Shown one piece after another: positions 1-9,100 of a stretch of 64,000 bases of DNA. Under the pieces are notes generated by a model, which made no database searches, was not told where the DNA came from, and saw only the letters and a program-made list of their open reading frames with translations. Position numbers and translations under genes: made by a program. The DNA is taken from contig NZ_KB892435.1 of NCBI RefSeq assembly GCF_000373765.1, positions 70,468 to 134,467 of the forward strand. Direction: 5' to 3'. This stretch comes from Legionella shakespearei DSM 23087. Its GTDB lineage: Bacteria; Pseudomonadota; Gammaproteobacteria; Legionellales; Legionellaceae. The number at the start of each line of letters is the position of its first letter. Position 1 is the stretch's first letter.

Positions 1-1055
1 TGAAACGCATCTTCTCTGTAAACCTCTGCGGTTTGTTTACACTGTGACATTCGTTGTGAGGTTTTTTCATATTGGTACAATGATTTTACATGGCGAATAA
101 GTTGGGTGAGATTCTTGTTCGTTCCATTCATGCTTAAACGTTCTTTTAACGTCATCAAGAGGTCTTTTGCATCCTGCATACCATCGTAAGATTTTAATTC
201 ATCTAAATTGTGTTGTTCTTGCCAATAAAGATGTAATGCTTGTGCGTAAAGGGTGCGAAATAAGGGATCATAAAATAAAGGAAGGGTATGTGATAATGTC
301 GCTGGATCAGTCGTTTTTGCAAAATTCGTTATTTTATTCACGGAATAAATCAATGTACTTATAGGGGCTTTTTGGCATGCAATCAGGGTGAGTTCGAAAA
401 AGCCTTCATATAACTCCAGCTCAGCCCCAAGCTTCTTGTGCTGTTTGATTTTTTTTATCTCATCGGCTAAATAGGAGCTTAATTTGGTGAGTCGAGAACC
501 GAAATAATCACCTGATAAAAATTCCATGAGTTGCTTAATGGCTAATCCGGGAGTTAAGGGGCGGGATTCTATAGTACTAACGGGTTGGTTTCCCTGCTCT
601 GTTTTTTTACGGATCAACGCAAACACATCGTGGATCGTCTGAGCTGGCGAACCGTTTTCTGAGGGTGTAAAGGAATATTTCCCGGATTGAAATTCTGTAG
701 CTTGCTTTTCCCAAAGAGTTAATGGGGTTTGCCTATAGCGTGCATTCAGAGATTCATGTTGCTTTCTGAACTGGTACGAATAAGGTAATGCATTGCCTGC
801 TTTAATTCGCTCGTAAATAACGAGTTCACTCTCATCGTCTACATCTGCTTCCTGAAATAGACGCCACTTTTCATCATAATTTCGCCGTTCATTCGGGTCT
901 GAAAGAGTTTGATACGCTTCGTTCAATAACCCCATCCGTTCCGAACTACCACCCCTGTCGGGGTGTTCGATTAATGATAGGGTTCGATATGCTTTTTTAA
1001 TTTCTTGTGCTGAAGCATCGTGTGAGAGGCCCAATAACAGATACAAATTGTTCAT
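1..1055 (-). CDS. J-domain (DnaJ-like) protein, 3' part cut by window edge
   Basis: The frame is open from an ATG at 1055 to the left edge with no stop, so only the N-terminal 351 or so residues are visible. A good AAGGAC ribosome site lies about 8 bases before the ATG. Residues 1-65 form a J domain: MNNLYLLLGLSHDASAQEIK, then the diagnostic HPD tripeptide in IEHPDRGG, then an AYQTLSDP helix. The rest matches nothing I recognise and is charged and helical. J domains stimulate Hsp70 ATPase. Outside the classical DnaJ architecture there is no visible G/F-rich region or zinc finger, so this is a class III type J protein. In Legionella such proteins may be secreted effectors, but that is inference. 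The family call is secure, the role is not. Confidence 0.8.
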   Translation of the reverse strand, partial: MNNLYLLLGLSHDASAQEIKKAYRTLSLIEHPDRGGSSERMGLLNEAYQTLSDPNERRNYDEKWRLFQEADVDDESELVIYERIKAGNALPYSYQFRKQHESLNARYRQTPLTLWEKQATEFQSGKYSFTPSENGSPAQTIHDVFALIRKKTEQGNQPVSTIESRPLTPGLAIKQLMEFLSGDYFGSRLTKLSSYLADEIKKIKQHKKLGAELELYEGFFELTLIACQKAPISTLIYSVNKITNFAKTTDPATLSHTLPLFYDPLFRTLYAQALHLYWQEQHNLDELKSYDGMQDAKDLLMTLKERLSMNGTNKNLTQLIRHVKSLYQYEKTSQRMSQCKQTAEVYREDAF

Positions 1056-1075
1056 TAATTTTACGTCCTTATTAG

Positions 1076-3034
1076 TTACAAGCTAAGGGATGAATTGCTA
1101 AGTTCCATACTTTTAGCACGCCAATATTCGGCTTTTTCCTCATTATGAAAAAATGATTTATACATTTGACTAAGTTCTAGTTTTTTGGCAGAACTCACTC
1201 TTTGAGCAAGGCGCTCCAGGGGGATTAATGCGTCTTCCTGGCCAAGCTGTGCCGCTTTTAAATAGGAATCAAATGCGGTATTTAAATCGCATGAGTCTGG
1301 ATTAATTTGATGGCGTTGTCCTAAATCAACCGCCGCCACCTTATCCTTCAACTCCACTGCCTCTGAAAGGAATGTGAGAATTTCTTGAGTGCTGGAGGTT
1401 GGCTCATAGGCTTGGGCAACTTTCACGCATACGCTTTCTGTATTGGCTGCACTCATAAGCGTTGCTTGTTGCTCAGGGGATGGGCTTTCATCACGTGCGT
1501 TATTAGCCTTTTCTATAAAACGATGAGCCAGTTGCTTTTGTTTGTATTTAAACCAAGATTCTTCGATGTATTTAATAAAAGTGTCATCTGATGCGGCAAT
1601 AAACCACCAGTTTTTCCTGGCACAATCAATCAGACTAATATCATTAAATAGACCACCATTAATAGAGCAATCCGCCTGCATTTCTTCTATAAAATACTGA
1701 ACAACGTCAAGATGTCGGTAAGCTGTTGCGACCATCAGCGCGTTATAAACTGATGTAAAAATCGCAAAACTTCCTAAAATAGCATGACTTACTCGTGTAT
1801 TTATCACGTCTGCGCTGACTGTATATTTTTTAATTTCAGACAGATTTCCTGCTTTGGCTAACTGGCATAACAAGTGGGCTGTAATTGGAGGCCTAGGTAC
1901 ATCGGGTGCTGCATTGGCATTGGCTGATTCGCTTTGTTTCATTGTTTCGGAAGGTTCTTCTGGCTCCGTAAGTGATGAATCTATTGTTTCATCAGTCAGA
2001 TCGTTTTCTTGCAGGGGAGTAGATGAAAGCATTAAGTATTTGTGTATCGCTTCTTTATCTAAATGTGCTTTAAATGTCGTGTGATAAAATGAGTTGGTAC
2101 TAAAAAGAGAGAACATACCGAGTTCATTGCTTGGTTCAAATGTTCCGTCATTAGATAAGTGGTAAAAATTCGAGTGATGGATTTTCTTTTCGCTAATTAA
2201 TGAACCAAGAAAAACAAGTGCCGTCCATAAACAGCGAATATGCCGTGTTGTTTTTGCATCGATTCGTATGCGCCTCTGGGGGAAACACTCACGTCTTGAG
2301 AATCACTGTCGAACAACGTTCTTGTTATTTCATCTAAATTATTCACTTGAGCTATGTTTTTTATAGCGTATGCCATACAGTAATTAACCATTTTGGATGG
2401 CTCATCAGGCGTATCTAAACCTTGTTCATGCAAATTAAAGTCATAATTTTTATAATCCTTTCGGTACATGACGGGATTCTTGCGCCATAAGAGTCTTTGA
2501 GAGCGCTCTAAGGCGATTAAATAACCGAATTCATGCTTTTTTTCTTCATCAGTCAAGAGAGGAAATGTATTCGTTGGATTTTGAGCCAGTATTGCGCGCT
2601 TACTTTGTATTAAAGGATTAAGTTGCTCATTAATGCTAATAGGCTCTTTATTATGCTCTAAATAAAGCAATCCCCCATGATCTTCAATTGCTTGATACAA
2701 TTGTTTTAGCTCATCAGGCGGTCTTTTTTCTATCCCATTATTGCTCAGAGAAAGCTCTTTCAATCAAGTTGCTATAAAAAAAATTGAGTGAATGCACATT
2801 ATCGTGAAGTTGGCTGAATGCCTGGGCAATAATGTCTGTTTGAATAACACTAAAATCCGCGTACTCCGTGGAGCCAAATGATATTCCTTGTACTTCTTTG
2901 GGAGTATTTTTTAGTATTTGAGCAAAGTCATCACCTGAAAACATGCTCTTCTTATTTTTGAGAAAGTATTGTCTTAATTTTGAAAATGTAACAGAAAAAA
3001 AATCTGGGGATAAATGATGCATAATGTCTTCCAT
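1076..3034 (-). pseudogene. LRR plus ankyrin-like effector-type gene, broken by two frameshifts
   Basis: Three successive minus-strand open frames join into one protein. The first (3034 to about 2750) ends with an LRR-like unit, HSLNFFYSNLIE. The repeat then continues in another frame (from about 2760) as LKELSLSNNGIEKRPPDEL, a typical Legionella LRR helix-strand pattern. That frame ends at 2197, but from about 2225 a third frame carries on as ALVFLGSLISEKKIHHSNF and runs without a stop into the segment ending at 1076. The last part has ankyrin-like helices (YNALMVATAYRHLDVVQYF) and a Sel1-like ending (YLKAAQLGQEDALIPLERLA). An intact product would be about 650 residues. Two breaks could be real decay or sequencing error. 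The function is unknown; LRR and ankyrin proteins in Legionella are often Dot/Icm effectors. Confidence 0.65.
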
Positions 3035-3370
3035 GTAGGGCTGGCTTAATTTGTGTAAATTTTCAAGTGAATCAATGACTTAAAAATAGCCTGAATATTT
3101 TATCATAATTCACAATGGATTGAAAATGATCTTGGATTATTTAAGCCTGGTCATGTATTACGTCAATGACAATTCTAAGAATGCTAATAAATAGTTCAAA
3201 TATCTTGAAGTTATTTAGAAGGTAAAAACAGGTAAGTATCGAATTTGACTTGCGCTATTATAGCTGGAATTACTTGAGTCCTCTTTAAGACAAATGTTAA
3301 ATTTACTTGTGAATGATTCAATATGCATTATCTGCTTTCATTCTAAAGATGTAAGTAATTTTTAATCAGA
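3035..3370. other. AT-rich intergenic stretch
   Basis: No open frame with protein-like composition, no RNA gene and no strong inverted repeat was seen. It separates the start of the LRR-like gene from the stop of the next minus-strand gene and probably holds the promoter for the former. Confidence 0.4.
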
Positions 3371-3910
3371 TTAACGCCTGGCTTTAAGTTCTTCAATGAA
3401 TTCTTTATCAAAGAAATAAAAATGTGACGTTAGAGGAGCTTTATCATCAAAAGCATTTTCGACTATGTAATATTGACTAGTTGCTGCTCCAGAACCATTT
3501 TCGGACAAACCACTACTCATACAAATATAATCCTTTCCTCTGTAAGATATTAAATACCATTCAGATATATGTGTAACACCATATGGTTTGACATCAGGTG
3601 AAAGAGAATGGTTTACTGATTGATCTAAAGGTAAAATTCTTTTATCAGCAAGAAAGAATTCCTGGCTGCCACAATGTTCTTGATAAAAAGAATAATTATT
3701 AACTTCAACTCTTATAATGCTTCTATGCGAATCATCAGGGCAACTAGTGATTTTTTGATTATCGGTATCATAACTTACGTATAATTCCTCGAATTTAATC
3801 AAAGGATGAGCTTTCTTTTCTTCGCGACAAGAATTTATGACTTCTTCAGGTGGTTCCGCATAACAACTTGTAATGGCAAAAAAGAATAACATTCTGAGTA
3901 AATGCTTCAT
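3371..3910 (-). CDS. Hypothetical secreted protein
   Basis: About 179 residues. I take the ATG at 3910 rather than the in-frame TTG at 3919, because MKHLLRMLFFFAITSCYA is then a compact signal peptide with a likely cleavage after YA. The mature part has at least four cysteines (NSCREE, TSCPDD, EHCGSQ, ICMSSG), which fits a disulfide-bonded periplasmic or extracellular protein. No family is recognised and no strong ribosome site is visible. It stands alone between intergenic spaces. Confidence 0.6.
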   Translation of the reverse strand: MKHLLRMLFFFAITSCYAEPPEEVINSCREEKKAHPLIKFEELYVSYDTDNQKITSCPDDSHRSIIRVEVNNYSFYQEHCGSQEFFLADKRILPLDQSVNHSLSPDVKPYGVTHISEWYLISYRGKDYICMSSGLSENGSGAATSQYYIVENAFDDKAPLTSHFYFFDKEFIEELKARR

Positions 3911-4065
3911 ATAATACAACGGCTATTTATTAATACTTAAAGGTTGGCTAGTTTAGCTGAATTATTTTTTTTTACGAGTATTTCACATGCATTATAGTTC
4001 TTCTCAACATACTCCATTGATACCTTACTCAAACATAAATGGATATGAAAATATACAGGGTCATG

Positions 4066-4225
4066 CTCACTGCCATTAAGTTGAAGAATTAATTTAAAAT
4101 AGGCGTAGCCTTGATGCAGCGATAGCGAAATCAAGGTTTTCATGCAGTAAGGCTAAGAGGCCATAGGAAAACCTTGATTACGCTATCGCTGCATCAAGGC
4201 TACAGTTTTTTATGTGGCAGTGAGG
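4066..4225. repeat. Palindromic MITE-like repeat, family A, copy 1
   Basis: The ends are short inverted repeats (CTCACTGCCA and TGGCAGTGAG). Inside lies a 36-base nearly perfect inverted repeat: the left arm at 4105-4140 begins GTAGCCTTGATGCAGCGATA and the right arm is 4168-4203. A second copy with the same ends is at 5726-5887. The two copies bracket the secreted-protein gene and the toxin-antitoxin pair. No transposase is encoded, so this is a non-autonomous element. Confidence 0.8.
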
Positions 4226-4334
4226 GGCAGGCCTTGCTATTGACCTAAAAGGAACACACTCCAGTTTAAATATACATTTTTTTGGAGCACGTCCCTTGCA
4301 TTATGAAAACACAGAGTGTCAAACCACGAAGCCA

Positions 4335-4613
4335 TCATGAACCTGCACATTTGATAGCTATCTCAGGCCCCAATTTACCAAAATTAAAAAAATCTTTATA
4401 GTAGCTAGGTTTCGTTGAACAATTCTGTTTCTTAAATTTTTTACAAACATCGGGTCGAAGGGGACTAGGATAGCAATTAATCTCTACGGCCTTCTTCCAG
4501 CATTCAACGAGAATTTTACCACACGCTTTACTTTTTGCCGCATCTTGTGCGGCCATAACAGATCCGCTGGCAAGGAATGCACTTAAGACAAGAACACTTA
4601 GATAACGAAACAT
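4335..4613 (-). CDS. Small secreted cysteine-rich protein
   Basis: 92 residues. The signal peptide MFRYLSVLVLSAFLASGSVMA is clear, with an A-x-A type cleavage site before AQDAAKS. The roughly 70-residue mature part has six cysteines (KACGK, VECWK, INCYP, DVCKK, QNCST, IKCAG), suggesting three disulfides. An AGGAGG-like ribosome site lies just upstream of the ATG (4613). No family is recognised. The size and the even cysteine count suggest a small periplasmic or secreted protein. Confidence 0.65.
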   Translation of the reverse strand: MFRYLSVLVLSAFLASGSVMAAQDAAKSKACGKILVECWKKAVEINCYPSPLRPDVCKKFKKQNCSTKPSYYKDFFNFGKLGPEIAIKCAGS

Positions 4614-4868
4614 AATACCTCCTCAACTTAATACAAAGTTAGTCTTAATTAATAAGTCTTTCTGACCTATTAATTTAGTACTTGAAATATTACTACTGAA
4701 GCCACTCCTGCAATTACATCCTGGTGAAGGTACTAAGTAATCGCTCTATCTAGTTATAGATCGAGATTAAATATAAATCAAATAGATTATACTATCTTCA
4801 TGTTGAATTAAATTTATCTGTTTATTTATTAAAAAATATATAGGGTTAGGCCTTGCTGAATATATAGA

Positions 4869-4923
4869 GTCAGGCCTTGCTTTTTGCTATTAAAAAATTA
4901 AGAAGCAAAAAGCAAGGCCTGAC
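4869..4923. repeat. Inverted repeat with 20-bp arms
   Basis: Left arm GTCAGGCCTTGCTTTTTGCT (4869-4888) pairs perfectly with 4904-4923 around a short A/T loop. A related, degenerate hairpin occurs at about 61876-61922, and fragments (GGTCAGGCC-type) are seen near 4226 and 60907. The rest of the 4614-5035 gap is AT-rich and contains the promoter region of the toxin-antitoxin operon. Confidence 0.75.
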
Positions 4924-5003
4924 CCTGGTAAGTTTTGTTAGGGATCCAGTAAAGAACCTCCACTTTATTTTATTGTATCATTGTAAAATATAGTAAAATT
5001 TGC

Positions 5004-5022
5004 TATAGTAATTATTACTATA
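5004..5022. promoter_or_regulatory. Probable operator of the toxin-antitoxin operon
   Basis: TATAGTAAT-T-ATTACTATA is a perfect inverted repeat with 9-base arms. It ends 13 bases before the toxin ATG and overlaps the likely -10 region. Type II toxin-antitoxin operons are usually autorepressed by the HTH antitoxin at such a palindrome, so binding by the product of 5400-5693 is the natural inference. Confidence 0.55.
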
Positions 5023-5035
5023 AAAGGCGTTGTCG

Positions 5036-5407
5036 ATGAAAGTAATAAAAACGAAACTTTTTGCCAAATGGGCCATAAAAAATTATGTCAGTGATGAATC
5101 GCTTGACATTGCTGCTAAAGAAATTGCTCTTGAAATTTACGAAGCTAATTATGGTGGAGGTGTCATAAAAAAACGTGTTGCCAATAAAGGAAGAGGGAAA
5201 AGTGGTAGTACTAGAACTATCGTTGTTTTCAAAAAGGGTAAACATTGTTTTTTTGTGTTTGGGTTTGAGAAAAATGCCAAAAGTAATATTTCTTCTAATG
5301 AAGAAAAAGCTTTTAAAATTATTGCTAAATCTTTGTTAGCTTATTCTGATATAGAAATTGATAAGCTGATACAAGAGGGGGCATTAGTGGAGGTTGAAAA
5401 TGAGTAA
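5036..5407 (+). CDS. RelE/HigB-superfamily type II toxin
   Basis: 123 residues from the ATG at 5036, which has an AAAAGGCG ribosome site at proper spacing; the upstream TTG at 5030 is rejected. The segment GRGKSGSTRTIVVFKKGKHC followed by FFVFGFEKNAKSNIS is characteristic of the RelE-like toxins of the COG4737 group, which are ribosome-associated or free mRNA interferases. The C-terminus ends in an acidic segment and overlaps the antitoxin gene by 8 bases (toxin-first order, as in HigBA). The family is confident; the exact RNA target is unknown. Confidence 0.82.
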   Translation: MKVIKTKLFAKWAIKNYVSDESLDIAAKEIALEIYEANYGGGVIKKRVANKGRGKSGSTRTIVVFKKGKHCFFVFGFEKNAKSNISSNEEKAFKIIAKSLLAYSDIEIDKLIQEGALVEVENE

Positions 5408-5693
5408 AATTATTGACGCTATTTTAGAAACAGCCAAAGATCTTCGATTAGATGCGATTACTATTAAAGAAATAGAGGTGCTTAATTTAAGTGAAGTTAA
5501 AGAACTTGCGGCACAAGAAATAAAAAAAATGCGGATTAAAGAAAAAGTCAGTCAAGCTGTAATGGCTAAAATATTAAATGTTACTCCATCTACTTATCAA
5601 AAGTGGGAACGAGGTGAAGTGCATCCTAAGGGAGCTAATTTGAAATTACTTCGATTAGCTCATGATCATGGGATTAATTATATTTTGTCATAA
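5400..5693 (+). CDS. HigA-like HTH antitoxin
   Basis: 97 residues from the ATG at 5400, preceded by GTGGAGG. The C-terminal half is an XRE-type helix-turn-helix: EKVSQAVMAKILNVTPSTYQ followed by KWERGEVHPKGANLKLLRLA. The N-terminal half is helical and probably neutralises the toxin. It overlaps the toxin gene, indicating translational coupling, and is the expected repressor at the 5004-5022 palindrome. Confidence 0.82.
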   Translation: MSKIIDAILETAKDLRLDAITIKEIEVLNLSEVKELAAQEIKKMRIKEKVSQAVMAKILNVTPSTYQKWERGEVHPKGANLKLLRLAHDHGINYILS

Positions 5694-5725
5694 GTTTCTA
5701 AATACCCCAGTACCCCATGGTTATG

Positions 5726-5887
5726 CCCACTGCCATTAAGTTGGGAGGGTTTATTTAAAATAGGCGTAGCCTTGATGCAGCGATAGCGTAATCAAGGTTT
5801 TCATGCAGCAAGGCTAAGAGGCCATAGGAAAACCTTGATTACGCTATCGCTGCATCAAGGCTACAGTTTTTTATGTGGCAGTGAGGG
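5726..5887. repeat. Palindromic MITE-like repeat, family A, copy 2
   Basis: Second copy of the element at 4066-4225, with the same terminal CACTGCCA / TGGCAGTG ends and the same internal inverted repeat with arms starting GTAGCCTTGATGCAGCGATA. It lies immediately downstream of the toxin-antitoxin operon. Confidence 0.8.
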
Positions 5888-5931
5888 TCAGAAAGTTCTC
5901 AATTTAAGCAACAATTTAATTATTTGGATAG

Positions 5932-5967
5932 ATTCCTGGATACTGCGGACAAGCCGCGGTACGGAGG
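5932..5967. repeat. Half copy of palindromic family C
   Basis: Contains GCGGACAAGCCGCGG flanked by a CCTGGATA-type sequence, as in one arm of the longer elements at 12424-12515 and 40314-40405. The remainder of the gap up to 6113 holds nothing recognisable except a probable promoter for the next gene. Confidence 0.6.
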
Positions 5968-6113
5968 TATGTTCTTTTGAGTCAATTAAATTATGTGTCG
6001 ATTCCTCAGGCTCCGACCCTATGTTTCTTTGAAAAGTTGTTTAACACTCCAACTTAAATCAAAATTAGTCAGATGTACTATATTTAGTATAAAGATAGAG
6101 CAAAGCGGTAATT

Positions 6114-9100
6114 ATGGAAGATAATGAGATTAAAGGCGGCAAAAAAATAGCATTTCCCCCTAAACTTGACCAATTAACATTCGTAAAAAGTCTTGGTGGA
6201 GGAACTAACAGTACTTATTTAGTTAAAGATCACAATACAAAAAATACATTTGTCTTTAAATACGGTAGCAGTGAGCAGCAATTGAAAGTTGAACTTTTGA
6301 TGAATGCCCTTTATACATCGTTAGGTGTTCCTACGCCACAATTCAAGGCTTATCAAGTGGTTCCGGAAACATTAAATGCCGATTTAAAATTACCGAACAG
6401 GCCTGTAACGATTCAACTGTCTGAATTTATAAAATCAGCATCAACTCAAGAAAGCGACGTAATCAGAACTCAAGTAGCAAAGAATTTTATTATTCATGCC
6501 TTTTTAGGCAATCTTGATGTTACCAAAGAAGATAATTTTATTCAGAGTGAAAAAGGTGAAGTATACATCATTGATTCAGGGGCTAATTTTATATACCGAG
6601 CTCTGGGTGAGTTGAGAGAGGAGCCTGAGGCATTAGTCACAGAGTTACAATCGATGCGCGACCCTGCAATAAATAAAACTGGAACTCTTTGGTTTGGTTC
6701 ATTGTCTGAAGAGGATATTAGAGAGCAAGTCAGTGACCTCATCAGCAAAAGAGATGTCATTGAACAAACGCTTTGGGATCTTACCAGCCAATTAGAATTT
6801 CCGACTTCATTACAAAATAAAGTTATTTCAGGATTTTCTGAACGCTTGGATTTTATTGCCCAACATTATGGTTTTGCCAGCCAACCATTTGCCAAACGTG
6901 ATAAGGCTGCGATAGGCGGCAACACAGCTGCAGGTATTATGACATTATCTAAAAATGATAAAGGCGAGCTTTGTGCTTTACTGTCAAAACGCGTGCGGCA
7001 TGAATGGTATGACATCTTTGGTGGTAATAGTGATAAAGAAGACAGAACGCTGCCTAAAACAGCACAAAGAGAGGTCAAAGAGGAATCTGATAATCAGTTG
7101 AACTATAGCAACCTCGAACTGTCTAGAGCCTCATTTCATGATATGGTTACTCAAACGGAATATGGCCAGCACCTTTACAGAATATATTTTATAGAGCGAG
7201 ATGAACCATTAGATTTAAATGCGCTGCACGATTCAGAGCATACTGAACACCGCTGGGTTCCTATAAAAGAATTATTAAATGCAACCCAAGCAAACAGGAC
7301 TATCACCGCGGAAGGGCAAACAACAGTTACTGTTCATTTGGATGATAATAACGCAGTAACACTATTCCCACCCTTTTATGAACTATTAAAACAGCCTCCT
7401 GTTCAAACATTAATGGAACATTTAGACAATGCTCAAAAGCAACCAAAGACTCATACCTTAGGCGTAGCCTCAAATTTACCAGAACAAAAGACATCTTATA
7501 AGCCACTTACAACCCCTGACCAAGTCCGTGTGGATATCATCAATACCCTTTTAAAGAAAGGCCGCGTTCTTGATGATATAAAACACCATCGACACTTTTT
7601 ATTTCAGTCTGAAAAAGTTAAAAAATCTGAAAAAAAGCCCGCTCTTTCTCAATCCGAGCTCCATTTAAAAACAATCATGGGTGATGACTTCAAGGAGGAT
7701 AAACCCATTAAAGAAAATGTTTTGAAGTTTTTAACGGATTATTTTGACCTCAAATATTCCGAAGAGGAAGAAAAGCGGCTGGTAATGCAAGCTACCCAAA
7801 TGATTGAAAATGAACGGGCACATCCGGATAGAATATTTTTTTATCATGGATGTGATAGTGAAATTGCTTATGCTTACTCTCTATATACCAATTTATATCA
7901 AATTCTTAATGCTGACAGTCAGGCCGTTGCACTGAGAACAGATAACGCACTTTTTCATAAGATATTGAATATCAATGAATTTATAGAGCATTTCTTAAAT
8001 ATATCTAATAACGGCAAAGTGTACAATTACGATGAAGGCTTCATGGAAACCGCAATTTCTACGAATGTATTCTTGTTTGGTAATCACAAGTTAGCAGGTT
8101 CGAACACCATTATTTATTACACTAAAAATAAAACAGCAGTTTCAATCAATATCAAAACGATGCTTGAATCCAGTCTTCAAGTTATGGGTATTTCTGATGA
8201 TTTAATCCAGCAGGCAGTAGATCTTGCACAAGAGTCCCCTTATAAAATGATGGGAACAGTATTTCAATTTAGCCTGCCTTTATCTGTGGTTGATCAATAC
8301 AGTTATGCCTCCCTGGCAGGGGCTAGATTAAATCCTGTTTCTGTAGGTGAGGAGCGAACCATAAAATTATCGGATATCATAAAACACATGAGAACAGGAG
8401 ATATCGATAAAAACTACATTGCCAGTCTCCAGGCAAGAGTGATGCTGCCACCGGGTATTCCTATTAAAAATCATGAATATAAATGGGGTAAAGAACCGTC
8501 AACTGATTTAAAACAATCATTTGAACAAAAATTATCAAGGCTCAGTGAGAACATGGCCTATGATGTTCTTCTGAGTAAAAGTCCCCTGAATAAACTCAAT
8601 TCAAAAACGGCACTTGTTCGCTATCTACCTGAAATCATGGCCCAAGCTGGTTTGAGTGTCGGCAGTGAGACCATCAGTGACGACCTGCTTCTTTTACTCA
8701 TCGATTCAAATGATTACGAGAGCATTAAAGTTATCATTTCCCTATTTCCCCAATTTAAAGACAAAGAAATAGAAGTTCGCGATAAATCCTACCGAAAATA
8801 TAAAATTGATAAAAATAAAACTCAAACCCTTCTTGAAATTTTACTTGGCAAAGTCAATTCAGGCCATTTAATTAAGCATATTTACGGTGATGACTTTTAT
8901 GAGGGGAAGCTTGACACCCTAGACTTCTCTCAAGTTCTGGGTGCTATAAGTAAAAACAAACAACTTGAATTTTTGAACCTGCATGGAGACCGAGTCAAAA
9001 ATGAGAATGATTTGATTAAAGCCTTACAACGAATGCACCCAGAGTACCGTTGGCAGTTTCTCAAAAAAAATGAACATATGGTTCAACACGACAAATCGGT

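Noticed and set aside
3937-4143. 68-residue minus-strand gene
   Set aside because: Its N-terminal part is the family A palindromic repeat read through (same peptide start appears in copy 2 at 5835), so the frame is most likely fortuitous or at best a remnant.
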